Source: Alphaproteobacteria bacterium UBA1002 (GTDB lineage: Bacteria; Pseudomonadota; Alphaproteobacteria; Rickettsiales; UBA998). From it: 24,004 nucleotides of DNA. The translations under genes and the position numbers were made by a program. Of the stretch, positions 8,531-15,406 are shown piece by piece (position 1 is the first letter of the stretch; each line of letters begins with the position of its first letter). The stretch spans positions 1 to 24,004 of the forward strand of contig DBAU01000037.1 of NCBI GenBank assembly GCA_002291845.1, in the 5' to 3' direction. The notes beneath the pieces were generated by a model. That model saw nothing but the letters and a program-made list of their open reading frames with translations, searched no databases and was not told the DNA's origin.

Positions 8531-9075
8531 CTTTGAAGAAGTAACTTTACAATTTTCCCTACTGGCTCCAGTCCGGCGACTTCCCCGTTCCACAACACCA
8601 TCAGGAATCCAAGGGAAATGGCAATGCCGTAAGGGACCGGCTCACCATGGCTAAGCAGCCGTGGAAGCGTTGGGGGGCGCTTCATGTGACCACCAACCCC
8701 TACGGCAAAAACGCGGGCGCCAAGCAGGATCAAAGTGAGGAACCCGCCCAGAACTGAGGCAAAAATAAGAAATTTGGCTAACCCTATGCCAAATCCCATC
8801 CATAGGGAAAGTGCTGCTAATAGCTTCACATCGCCGCCGCCCATGATATTGAAGGCGAACAGGGCATAACCTACGGCAAAGACGGAAAGCATACCATATA
8901 TCCCATGTAACCATGGTACATCCGCCCCGCCGGGCACTGTCCATAACATGGCCGGATAGAGCAATAAAACAAGGGCATTCAGCCAGTTAGGAATAATATA
9001 GCGCGCCACATCAGTGCCCATGGCAATGAGCAACAAAAGGGTGAGCATGCAAGCAAAGGTGAGTGCCGGATCCAT
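8527..9075 (-). CDS. cpaA: Prepilin peptidase CpaA (A24 family)
   Basis: An inner-membrane aspartic protease that removes the leader from Flp-type prepilins for the Tad pilus. The protein is almost entirely membrane helices. The two catalytic aspartates are seen in MGTDVARYIIPNWLN and in the GGGDVKLLAALSLWMG motif, the GxGD signature. It lacks the N-terminal methyltransferase domain of PilD-type enzymes, as CpaA/TadV does. The start at ATG 9075 begins MDPALTFACMLTLL, directly entering the first helix; a TTG at 9111 would add 12 residues and has no ribosome site. It is on the opposite strand from, and about 3.2 kb away from, the cpaB-tadC operon it should serve. Its 3' end overlaps the der stop in a shared TTAA. 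Confidence 0.9.
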   Translation of the reverse strand: MDPALTFACMLTLLLLIAMGTDVARYIIPNWLNALVLLLYPAMLWTVPGGADVPWLHGIYGMLSVFAVGYALFAFNIMGGGDVKLLAALSLWMGFGIGLAKFLIFASVLGGFLTLILLGARVFAVGVGGHMKRPPTLPRLLSHGEPVPYGIAISLGFLMVLWNGEVAGLEPVGKIVKLLLQS

Positions 9076-9214
9076 TCCCGTTATTAAACGGAGAAATCCC
9101 GATGAACGCAAGGATTAGGCTTAAAAAACATAATAATTGCTATGTATCATCTCTCCTGCGTGGCATAATGATGTGTGCATGCCAATTTCCTTCCCACCTG
9201 AGGCGACGCGCCGC

Positions 9215-10036
9215 ATGATGCAGGCTTTTTTAACCATCGCCGTCATCTATGCTGTCCTTTTGGTCTGTCTTTATTTTCAGCAGCGTCGCCTTCTCTATTT
9301 TCCGCAGAACGGGGTACAAAGTCCTGCCTCGCATGGCGCATCCGGGTTTGAATCGGTAACGTTTTCTACCGCAGATGGGCTCTCACTATCCGGCTGGTGG
9401 CATGACGCCGCGCCCGGCTTTGCCACCGTAATCCATTTTCACGGTAACGCGGGAAACGTGGGAGGGCGTGCCGGATTTTACCAGCAAATTGCTGATGCTG
9501 GTTTTGGTGTCCTTGCCGTGGATTATCGTGGCTATGGCGTTAATACCGGTGAACCAAGCGAGGAGGGCCTGTATGCCGATGCCCGTGCGGCCATTCACTT
9601 TGCCTTGGGGGAACGTGGCCTTCCCATTCAAAAGATTATCCTTTACGGCGAGTCGCTTGGCAGCGGAGTCGCGGTACAGATGGCAACGGAATACCCGGTT
9701 GCTGGGCTGGTGCTGGAAGCCCCTTACACATCGGTATTAGCGCGCGCACAGGCACGATTTCCGTTCGTTCCCGTCACGCTATTGCTCAAGGATCGCTACG
9801 ACTCACTGAATAAAATGCCTCAGGTGAAGGCGCCCCTTCTGCTGTTTCATGGTGAGCGCGACCGTGTGATTCCCGTTCATGACGGGCGGACAGTGCTGGC
9901 TGCGGCGAATCCGCCCAAGAAGGGCATCTTCTTTCCGGAGGTCGATCATACCCAGTTTCCTCGTGCCGAACTGGTGGCCGCAATGCAGGAATTTGGTCAG
10001 GTCCATGGTTGGGCCCCGGACGCACAACAGCCCTAG
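9215..10036 (+). CDS. Membrane-anchored alpha/beta hydrolase, YfhR/Bem46-like
   Basis: A serine hydrolase of unknown substrate, tethered by an N-terminal membrane helix (AFLTIAVIYAVLLVCLYF) and followed by the QQRRLLYFP motif common to this family. The fold markers are HFHGNAGN (oxyanion region), DYRGYG, the nucleophile elbow YGESLGSG (Ser codon near 9653), an acid in HGERDRVIP and the catalytic His in VDHTQFP. The chosen ATG 9215 has TGAGG 11 bases upstream and puts the helix at the N-terminus; in-frame ATG 9179 and TTG 9137 are possible longer starts. It precedes the CoA transferase genes by 53 bases, but scoA has its own strong ribosome site, so a shared operon is uncertain. Confidence 0.85.
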   Translation: MMQAFLTIAVIYAVLLVCLYFQQRRLLYFPQNGVQSPASHGASGFESVTFSTADGLSLSGWWHDAAPGFATVIHFHGNAGNVGGRAGFYQQIADAGFGVLAVDYRGYGVNTGEPSEEGLYADARAAIHFALGERGLPIQKIILYGESLGSGVAVQMATEYPVAGLVLEAPYTSVLARAQARFPFVPVTLLLKDRYDSLNKMPQVKAPLLLFHGERDRVIPVHDGRTVLAAANPPKKGIFFPEVDHTQFPRAELVAAMQEFGQVHGWAPDAQQP

Positions 10037-10089
10037 CATCTTGATGCATTCTGCGATAAAACCATGCCCGTAAAGGCAAGGAGCGCTGT

Positions 10090-10788
10090 ATGAAAAAGAT
10101 TTACCGCGATGCGGCCGACGCGTTGGATGGTCTGCTGCACGACAACATGACAATTATGGCTGGGGGCTTTGGCCTGTGCGGCATCCCCGAGCATTGCATT
10201 GAGGTGATTCTACAGTCCGGCGTCAAGGGCCTGACGGTGATTTCAAACAATTGTGGCGTGGATGGCTTTGGTCTGGGCAAATTGCTCAACAACAAGCAAA
10301 TCCGCAAAATGGTGTCGTCTTATGTTGGCGAGAACAAGGAATTCGAGCGTCAATTCCTTGAAGGCGAACTGGAGGTAGAATTCAATCCGCAGGGTACGCT
10401 GGCCGAGCGTATCCGGGCTGGCGGGGCGGGTATTCCGGCCTTCTACACCCGCACGGGCGTTGGCACGGTGGTGGCACAAGGCAAAGAAACCAGGGAATTT
10501 AATGGCAAAACCTACGTGATGGAAACGGGCTTGTTTGCCGATCTTGCCATCATCAAGGCATGGAAAGCCGATACGGCAGGCAACCTGATCTTCCGTAAAA
10601 CATCGCGTAACTTTAACCCGGTCATGGCCACCGCTGCCCGCCATACGGTGGTCGAGGTGGAGGAAATCGTACCGGAAGGCCAGATTGATGCGGACGCCAT
10701 TCATACGCCCGGCATCTATGTCTCACGCGCCTTCCTCGGTGAAGCGTTTGAGAAACGCATCGAATTCCGCACCACCCGGGCCGCCTGA
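10090..10788 (+). CDS. scoA: Succinyl-CoA:3-ketoacid CoA transferase, subunit A
   Basis: With subunit B it transfers CoA from succinyl-CoA to acetoacetate, giving acetoacetyl-CoA and succinate. This is the entry step of ketone-body use and is linked to polyhydroxybutyrate turnover in alphaproteobacteria. The sequence follows the family throughout: [72 protein letters not shown] and [18 protein letters not shown]. The 232 residues are the usual subunit size. AAGGAG lies six bases before the ATG. Subunit B follows after a 77-base gap. Close relatives (AtoD/PcaI type) act on other 3-oxoacids, so the exact acceptor is inferred from similarity to the succinyl/acetoacetate type. Confidence 0.93.
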   Translation: MKKIYRDAADALDGLLHDNMTIMAGGFGLCGIPEHCIEVILQSGVKGLTVISNNCGVDGFGLGKLLNNKQIRKMVSSYVGENKEFERQFLEGELEVEFNPQGTLAERIRAGGAGIPAFYTRTGVGTVVAQGKETREFNGKTYVMETGLFADLAIIKAWKADTAGNLIFRKTSRNFNPVMATAARHTVVEVEEIVPEGQIDADAIHTPGIYVSRAFLGEAFEKRIEFRTTRAA

Positions 10789-10865
10789 TCACGCATCATC
10801 CCACTTTGACCCATTGCAGGCGTCGTGCTAGATGCAAGTTAATATAAGAAATGTAAGGAGAAAGC

Positions 10866-11516
10866 ATGCCTTGGACTCGTGATGAAATGGTAGCCCGTGC
10901 TGCCGAAGAACTGCGCGATGGATTCTATGTGAATCTGGGCATCGGCATCCCGACGTTGGTGGCCAACCATATTCCGGCGGGAATGCATATCACCCTGCAA
11001 AGTGAGAACGGCATGCTGGGCATGGGTCCCTACCCCACTGAGGACGCGGTGGATCCGGACCTCATTAATGCGGGAAAACAGACAATTTCCGAGCTTCCCT
11101 ACAGCGCCTATTTCGATAGCGCGCAATCGTTTGCGATGATTCGCGGCGGCCATATCGACCTCGCCATTCTCGGCGCCATGCAAGTTTCCGAGAAGGGAGA
11201 CCTCGCCAACTGGATGGTACCCGGAAAAATGGTGAAAGGCATGGGCGGTGCCATGGATCTCGTAGCGGGCGTGCAGAAAATCCTGATTGTCATGGAGCAT
11301 AATACCAAGGATGGCGGTGCCAAGCTGGTGAAAGAGTGTAACCTGCCGCTTACCGGTGTGGGCGTGGTCAATATGATCATCACCGAGTTGGGAGTCTTCG
11401 AATTCCGCCATGGCACGCTATACTTGACCGAGCTAGCCCCCGGTGTGCTGGCCCAGGAAGTATATGACCGTACCGAGGCTCATTTTGAGCTAGATCTGGA
11501 AGCGAAAGCGGCTTGA
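10866..11516 (+). CDS. scoB: Succinyl-CoA:3-ketoacid CoA transferase, subunit B
   Basis: Catalytic subunit of the CoA transferase encoded with scoA. The covalent intermediate forms on the glutamate of the SENGMLG motif, seen here as E47 within [14 protein letters not shown]. Other family segments are [59 protein letters not shown] and [17 protein letters not shown]. The 216 residues are normal. A strong AAGGAG lies a few bases before the ATG, so it can be translated independently although it is probably cotranscribed with scoA. A clear intrinsic terminator follows the stop. Confidence 0.94.
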   Translation: MPWTRDEMVARAAEELRDGFYVNLGIGIPTLVANHIPAGMHITLQSENGMLGMGPYPTEDAVDPDLINAGKQTISELPYSAYFDSAQSFAMIRGGHIDLAILGAMQVSEKGDLANWMVPGKMVKGMGGAMDLVAGVQKILIVMEHNTKDGGAKLVKECNLPLTGVGVVNMIITELGVFEFRHGTLYLTELAPGVLAQEVYDRTEAHFELDLEAKAA

Positions 11517-11520
11517 TTCA

Positions 11521-11571
11521 GTGATAAAAAAAAGCCGCGCCTTTCATCGCGCGGCTTTTTTCGATTATCAC
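11521..11571. terminator. Bidirectional intrinsic terminator between scoB and the ridA-family gene
   Basis: AGCCGCGC (11533-11540) and GCGCGGCT (11549-11556) form a perfect 8-base stem with an 8-base loop. It is flanked by an A-run on the left and a T-run on the right, so it has a stem plus T-tract on both strands. The outer bases GTGATAA (11521-11527) and TTATCAC (11565-11571) continue the symmetry. It serves two convergent genes. Confidence 0.93.
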
Positions 11572-11578
11572 AACAAAT

Positions 11579-12040
11579 CTAAATTTCGAAGGTAGCATCC
11601 ACCTCGACTGCCACGCCGAATGGCAGGCCACTGACGCCAACAGCAAAACGTGCATGGCGACCAACATCACCAAACAACTCGACCATCAGGTCTGATGCGC
11701 CGTTAGCAACTTTAGGATGATCCGTGAAATCAGGTGTCGCGTTAACAAACACGCCGAGTCTGACCACGCGCTTTACGCGATCAAGGTCACCATTCAGTGC
11801 ATTTTTCAAGTGGGCGAGTATATTCAATACGCAGCAACGCGCCGTTTCCTGCCCCTGCTCTATGGTAAAATTATCGCCGAGTTTCCCAATGAAAGAGGGC
11901 TTTCCATCCACAATCGGCAACGTACCGGAAAGAAATACCTGATTGCCCGACACGGTGTACGGCACATAATTGGCAGCAGGCATGCTGACCGTTGGTAAAA
12001 CCAGTCCCTTAGCGGATAATTGCTGTTCAATACGGCTCAT
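11579..12040 (-). CDS. RidA/YjgF/UK114 family protein
   Basis: Likely a small homotrimeric enamine/imine deaminase or a relative, a family that clears reactive 2-aminoacrylate-type intermediates. The sequence shows VSGNQVFLSGTLP, ARCCVLNILAHLKNAL, VKRVVRLGVFVN and RHARFAVGVSGLPFGVAVEVDA. R131 and E146 lie 15 residues apart, the spacing of the catalytic Arg105 and Glu120 in E. coli RidA. At 153 residues it is longer than RidA proper (about 128) and belongs to the broader subgroup whose members are often called YjgF-like, so deaminase activity is inferred, not certain. AAGGGAG lies shortly before the ATG. It is convergent with scoB and divergent from the Tad operon. Confidence 0.88.
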   Translation of the reverse strand: MSRIEQQLSAKGLVLPTVSMPAANYVPYTVSGNQVFLSGTLPIVDGKPSFIGKLGDNFTIEQGQETARCCVLNILAHLKNALNGDLDRVKRVVRLGVFVNATPDFTDHPKVANGASDLMVELFGDVGRHARFAVGVSGLPFGVAVEVDATFEI

Positions 12041-12118
12041 GGCGCGCTCCCTTCACATGATTGTTGATGATCGCTCTCATACGACAGCGTCGCGATATAT
12101 GCAAGCAACCCCAAGCGG

Positions 12119-12133
12119 TTAAGACAATTTTAA
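12119..12133. promoter_or_regulatory. CtrA-like box upstream of the Tad pilus operon
   Basis: TTAA-GACAATT-TTAA is an exact match to the TTAA-N7-TTAA recognition pattern of the alphaproteobacterial cell-cycle regulator CtrA. A third TTAA at 12142 follows after 8 bases. The box lies 157 bases before the cpaB start. If it overlaps a -35 element, the TATTAA at 12140-12145 could be the matching -10. It is also 79 bases upstream of the divergent RidA-family start. Control of Tad pili by CtrA is known in Caulobacter; its presence here is inference. Confidence 0.45.
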
Positions 12134-12159
12134 TCATGATATTAATGTCACGGGCGATT

Positions 12160-12185
12160 CGGTTTGTGACAAATTTACGAAACCG
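12160..12185. promoter_or_regulatory. Inverted repeat CGGTTT-N14-AAACCG before the cpaB promoter
   Basis: CGGTTT (12160-12165) and AAACCG (12180-12185) are perfectly complementary six-base arms 14 bases apart, ending 13 bases before the proposed -35 element. The centre-to-centre distance of 20 bases, about two helix turns, would suit a dimeric regulator. No family can be assigned. Confidence 0.3.
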
Positions 12186-12198
12186 GAGGGAGAATTGC

Positions 12199-12228
12199 TT
12201 GACGTTCTTTTTAATAATTCGCTAAGTA
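12199..12228 (+). promoter_or_regulatory. cpaB: Sigma70-like promoter of the cpa/tad operon
   Basis: TTGACG (12199-12204) is followed after 18 bases by TAAGTA (12223-12228). The -35 matches five of six consensus bases. Transcription would start near 12236, leaving a leader of about 54 bases that contains the hairpin at 12270-12286. Confidence 0.45.
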
Positions 12229-12269
12229 TACCCCTTGAATATCGAGAAGGCAGAAAAGCCTAATCTAAT

Positions 12270-12286
12270 TTCTTTGAGGCAAAGAA
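12270..12286 (+). promoter_or_regulatory. cpaB: Hairpin with Shine-Dalgarno-like loop before cpaB
   Basis: TTCTTTG-AGG-CAAAGAA is a perfect seven-base inverted repeat with the 3-base loop AGG, ending three bases before the cpaB ATG. The only ribosome-binding core in reach, GAGG, straddles the loop. It could present or hide the ribosome site; a translational switch is inference. Confidence 0.4.
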
Positions 12287-12289
12287 TCT

Positions 12290-13228
12290 ATGCGTCTGAT
12301 AGGTATCGTTATCGCCCTAGTACTCGCGGTGGCTGCTGGTTACATTTATTTCTCGCTCTCACAGCCCCAGGCGCCCGCGCCCGAAGCGCAGTTTACGCCC
12401 AGTGATCCAATGCCGGTTACTCAAACGGTGCAGTCCGTACAGGTGCTCGTTGCATCTCAGCCAATTGCCATTGGCGAAGTCCTTAAGCCTGAGCAAATCA
12501 GCCGCCAACCCTGGCCCAGCCACTTGGTGCTTGATGGTTTCATCACTGTGGGTGATGGCTCTACCAACAGCGCCACCAATATTGTTGGAATGGTTACCAG
12601 AGCTACGTTTCAGGAAGGTGAGCCGATTATTTTGTCCAAGCTTTCTAACCCTGCGGACCCAAACTTTCTAGCCGCTGCAATTCGTCAGGGCTACAAGGTT
12701 GCTACGATTCAGGTGGATAATATTTCCGCTGTCGCGGGTTTTCTTTATCCCGGTGATTACGTGGATGTATTGGTCACGCATGATCTTCCTGTCGTAGATA
12801 CGTTATCTGCCGGAACGGGCGTAGAAAAGAAAGAGTCGTTTACGGAGCTTCTTGTAAGCAACATTAAGGTGCTTGCTGTGGATGACCGCAGCACTGCCGG
12901 GCAGGACGATACCACAGATGGCCAGAAGCGCCCTCCGAGCAGCGTTAGCTTGGAAGTAACGCTCGAGCAGGCGCAAAAGCTGCGCTTAGCTCAAGAGACC
13001 GGCTATCTCTCGCTTGCCTTGCGCTCTTTGAAGGATAAAGATGTTGAGGAAACGCTTTCTCCCACCTCAGTATCTGACCTCACCCGCACCACTGGTGAAG
13101 AGACCAATATGAACGGTGCATCCATGCCTGTGCGTGTGGTGCGTGGCACCGAAACGGAAGATACGGCAGCTCCGCAAACCGGTGCTGGCTATCCAGTGGC
13201 CCCAACCACCGGTGCGGGGAGACGTTAA
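12290..13228 (+). CDS. cpaB: Tad/Flp pilus assembly protein CpaB (RcpC)
   Basis: A periplasmic protein anchored by one N-terminal helix that supports the secretin channel of the Tad pilus. Residues 1-23 form the helix (MRLIGIVIALVLAVAAGYIY). A Pro/Gln-rich linker follows, then an SAF-type domain starting VQVLVASQPIAIGEVLKPEQI, and the RcpC region with AIRQGYKVATIQVDNISAVAGFLYPGDYVDVLVTH. The last 70 residues are low-complexity, rich in Thr, Gly and Pro, and probably disordered. The 312 residues fit the family. It is the first gene of the seven-gene operon, and its stop lies 22 bases before the preferred cpaC start. Confidence 0.93.
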   Translation: MRLIGIVIALVLAVAAGYIYFSLSQPQAPAPEAQFTPSDPMPVTQTVQSVQVLVASQPIAIGEVLKPEQISRQPWPSHLVLDGFITVGDGSTNSATNIVGMVTRATFQEGEPIILSKLSNPADPNFLAAAIRQGYKVATIQVDNISAVAGFLYPGDYVDVLVTHDLPVVDTLSAGTGVEKKESFTELLVSNIKVLAVDDRSTAGQDDTTDGQKRPPSSVSLEVTLEQAQKLRLAQETGYLSLALRSLKDKDVEETLSPTSVSDLTRTTGEETNMNGASMPVRVVRGTETEDTAAPQTGAGYPVAPTTGAGRR

Positions 13229-13250
13229 GATGTTACAAAGGAATAGGATG

Positions 13251-14783
13251 ATGTTTAGCCTGAAGGGCATGACCATGAAAAAGGCGATTTACGCCAGCGT
13301 AATGTTGTTTTTGGCGGCCGCGCCCTTCGTGCCCGCGCACGCAGCAGAGGAAGTGGTGGTGCCCATGCACCGTTCCGTGCTAATTCATCTGCCAAAAAAT
13401 ATGTCAGAGGTCATGGTTGCGGATCCTGAAATTGCAGACATTTATCCTCACGGTAAAAACAAGCTCTCCATCATCGGCAAAAAAGTGGGGATCACCACGG
13501 TTCGTGCGTTTGGTGAAGATAACGCACTGGTGCGCTCGATTGATGTGACGGTGGGATACGACCTTCCAATGATCCGCAAAACCCTCAAAGACCTCATGCC
13601 CTATGAGTCCATTGGCGTTGAAATGGTCAACACAAACATCGCACTGACTGGACAAGTGAGCAGCACGTTGGCCGCCGCCCAAGCAGTGAAGATCGTCGAT
13701 CAGTTTGTTTCCGTGCAAAGCTCTGGCGGCGGTGCACAGGGAGGCATACAAGGCATCGCAGCGCAGGCCTCGGCTGGCTCGTCTTCAGGCGGCAGCACCG
13801 GCGCAAGCTCGGGTGAAGCAACATCAAAAATTCTCAATTTGATGGAAGTTGTCAGTGGCCAACAAGTCATGCTTCGTGTCCGTGTAGGGGAAATTCGCCG
13901 CACAGCCCTCAAAAATCTTGGTGTAAATCTGCAGGCGGTTTCCAACGGCTCGGATACGGTTTTCTCAGTCGCCACGGGGGCAGGACTTGGGCAAACTCTT
14001 GGCACATTTACTGTCAATCCGGATGATACCTTTGGAACGGTTGGTGGTACATTCCTTAATGATAATGGGGATGGAATTTCAGGTCTCTTGGATGCCTTAG
14101 AAGAAAATGGCTTATTTAAAGTCCTGGCAGAGCCAAATCTCGTTGCTCTGTCTGGCGAGGAAGCGAAATTTCTGGCGGGTGGCGAGTTTCCGATTCTTGT
14201 GCCGCAAGGTGGTGGTGCCGGAGGCGCGGGGGCCGGCGGGGGAGGTGCTGCCGGAGCGTTTGTTACGGTTGAGTTCAAGCCGTTCGGTGTCTCCGTTAAA
14301 TTTAAGCCAACGGTGTTAACGCAAAGCCGTATCCGTATGGCGGTAGAGCCTGAGGTGTCGGAGCTTAATCCATCGGCTTCTGTCGTGTTGAACAACGTCT
14401 CCATTCCTGGCCTGAACACGCGTCGCGCAAGTACGGTCATCGAGTTATCTCCCGGGGAGAGCTTCATGATCGCTGGTTTGATTAGCGACAATATGCGCTC
14501 CACGGTCCGCCAAGTGCCGGGTTTAGGTGAAGTGCCCATTCTGAGCTCGCTCTTCCGTTCAACCGAATTCCGTCGTGAAGAAACGGAGCTTGTGCTTGCG
14601 GTGACGCCTTATCTGGTTGATCCTATGGCGGCTGGCGATGTGAAACTGCCCACAGATAATTTTGCACCTGCAAGCGTTATGGAGAACTTTTTCTATGGCG
14701 CGCTTGGTACGTTAAACGGTGATGCACGTCGCATCAGCCAAACGCCCCAAGTTGAAGGCCCCATCGGATTTATGGTAGATTAG
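13251..14783 (+). CDS. cpaC: Tad pilus outer-membrane secretin CpaC (RcpA)
   Basis: Forms the outer-membrane ring through which the Flp pilus passes. A signal peptide (KKAIYASVMLFLAAAPFVPAHA) is followed by the N-terminal pilus/secretin domain (HRSVLIHLPKNMSEVMVADPEIADI) and a BON-like part. The secretin domain has LLDALEENGLFKVLAEPNLVALSGEEAKFLAGGEFPI (in parts), SIPGLNTRRASTVIELSPGESFMIAGL and VPGLGEVPILSSLFRS, ending in ETELVLAVTPYLVDP. Two low-complexity Gly/Ser/Ala stretches interrupt it (about 13719-13815 and 14206-14262). The start at 13251 has AAAGGA eight bases upstream; 13275 has GAAGGG seven bases upstream and is an equal candidate. The reading frame is open back to 13116 inside cpaB, but that extension is not credible. 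Confidence 0.94.
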   Translation: MFSLKGMTMKKAIYASVMLFLAAAPFVPAHAAEEVVVPMHRSVLIHLPKNMSEVMVADPEIADIYPHGKNKLSIIGKKVGITTVRAFGEDNALVRSIDVTVGYDLPMIRKTLKDLMPYESIGVEMVNTNIALTGQVSSTLAAAQAVKIVDQFVSVQSSGGGAQGGIQGIAAQASAGSSSGGSTGASSGEATSKILNLMEVVSGQQVMLRVRVGEIRRTALKNLGVNLQAVSNGSDTVFSVATGAGLGQTLGTFTVNPDDTFGTVGGTFLNDNGDGISGLLDALEENGLFKVLAEPNLVALSGEEAKFLAGGEFPILVPQGGGAGGAGAGGGGAAGAFVTVEFKPFGVSVKFKPTVLTQSRIRMAVEPEVSELNPSASVVLNNVSIPGLNTRRASTVIELSPGESFMIAGLISDNMRSTVRQVPGLGEVPILSSLFRSTEFRREETELVLAVTPYLVDPMAAGDVKLPTDNFAPASVMENFFYGALGTLNGDARRISQTPQVEGPIGFMVD

Positions 14784-14785
14784 TC

Positions 14786-15376
14786 ATGAAATTGATTTCA
14801 TCCCCTCTTATTGCGCTTACTGTTGTCGGACTGCTTGGCGGCTGCAACCCTATCCCCATTGAAGCCCATGCCAATCGCGGCTCGCCGGAGTCCATGATGG
14901 ATGTTTCGTCCGAAGTTGTGTCGGTGGAAATGGTTTCTGAACAGTCCACCCAGGAAATTGTGAATTGGATTGAAACAGATCAACCCTCACGCGCCGAGAT
15001 AAATTGTTTCGAAGGCGATCCGCTCTGTGCAAAGGCAGAAGAAACACTGCAATTGTATGGATTGGAATATGACATCACCGGTTCCGACCGCACCGAAGTG
15101 CTATTGGTGTACGAGCGTGTCATCACACGCGATTGCGAAAATCGCTACATCGATAACTCGGTAAACCCTTATAATCTGTATCACCCCACGTTTGGCTGCT
15201 CAATTGCAGCAAACATGGTTCAAATGGTGGCAGATAAGCGGCAATTTGTCAGCCCGGCGCTGCTCGATTACGCGGATGCGGCAAGCATGGTCAATGCATA
15301 TAACCGCTTCATTAATCCACCGCAGGATAACCCATCTAATAATAACAACTACTCAGTTTCCCAAGTCGGGCGCTAA
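14786..15376 (+). CDS. cpaD: Tad pilus assembly lipoprotein CpaD
   Basis: An outer-membrane lipoprotein that assists the CpaC secretin in alphaproteobacterial Tad systems. The lipobox LLGGC places the lipidated Cys at residue 20. The family hallmark is near the C-terminus: NPYNLYHPTFGCSIAANMVQ followed by MVADKRQFVSPALL, equivalent to the NP..FGC..ANLA.MV..P.DL..P pattern of CpaD. The region after residue 20 is less conserved. The 196 residues are at the short end for the family, and the tail is Asn-rich. It starts three bases after the cpaC stop, so it is probably translated by coupling. Confidence 0.85.
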   Translation: MKLISSPLIALTVVGLLGGCNPIPIEAHANRGSPESMMDVSSEVVSVEMVSEQSTQEIVNWIETDQPSRAEINCFEGDPLCAKAEETLQLYGLEYDITGSDRTEVLLVYERVITRDCENRYIDNSVNPYNLYHPTFGCSIAANMVQMVADKRQFVSPALLDYADAASMVNAYNRFINPPQDNPSNNNNYSVSQVGR

Positions 15377-15406
15377 ACATCTGCCGTAGATGGCATCTGG
15401 AATGAC

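Noticed and set aside
11717..11998. Plus-strand frames opposite the RidA-family gene
   Set aside because: The minus-strand gene has the conserved Arg/Glu pair and a ribosome site; the plus-strand frames have neither.
13116..13250. N-terminal extension of CpaC into cpaB
   Set aside because: The extension overlaps the 3' end of cpaB, has no homology, and would bury the signal peptide; good ribosome sites precede the internal ATGs.
13700..14539. 279-codon minus-strand frame rich in Pro and Ala
   Set aside because: It is antisense to the glycine-rich secretin; the composition follows from that.
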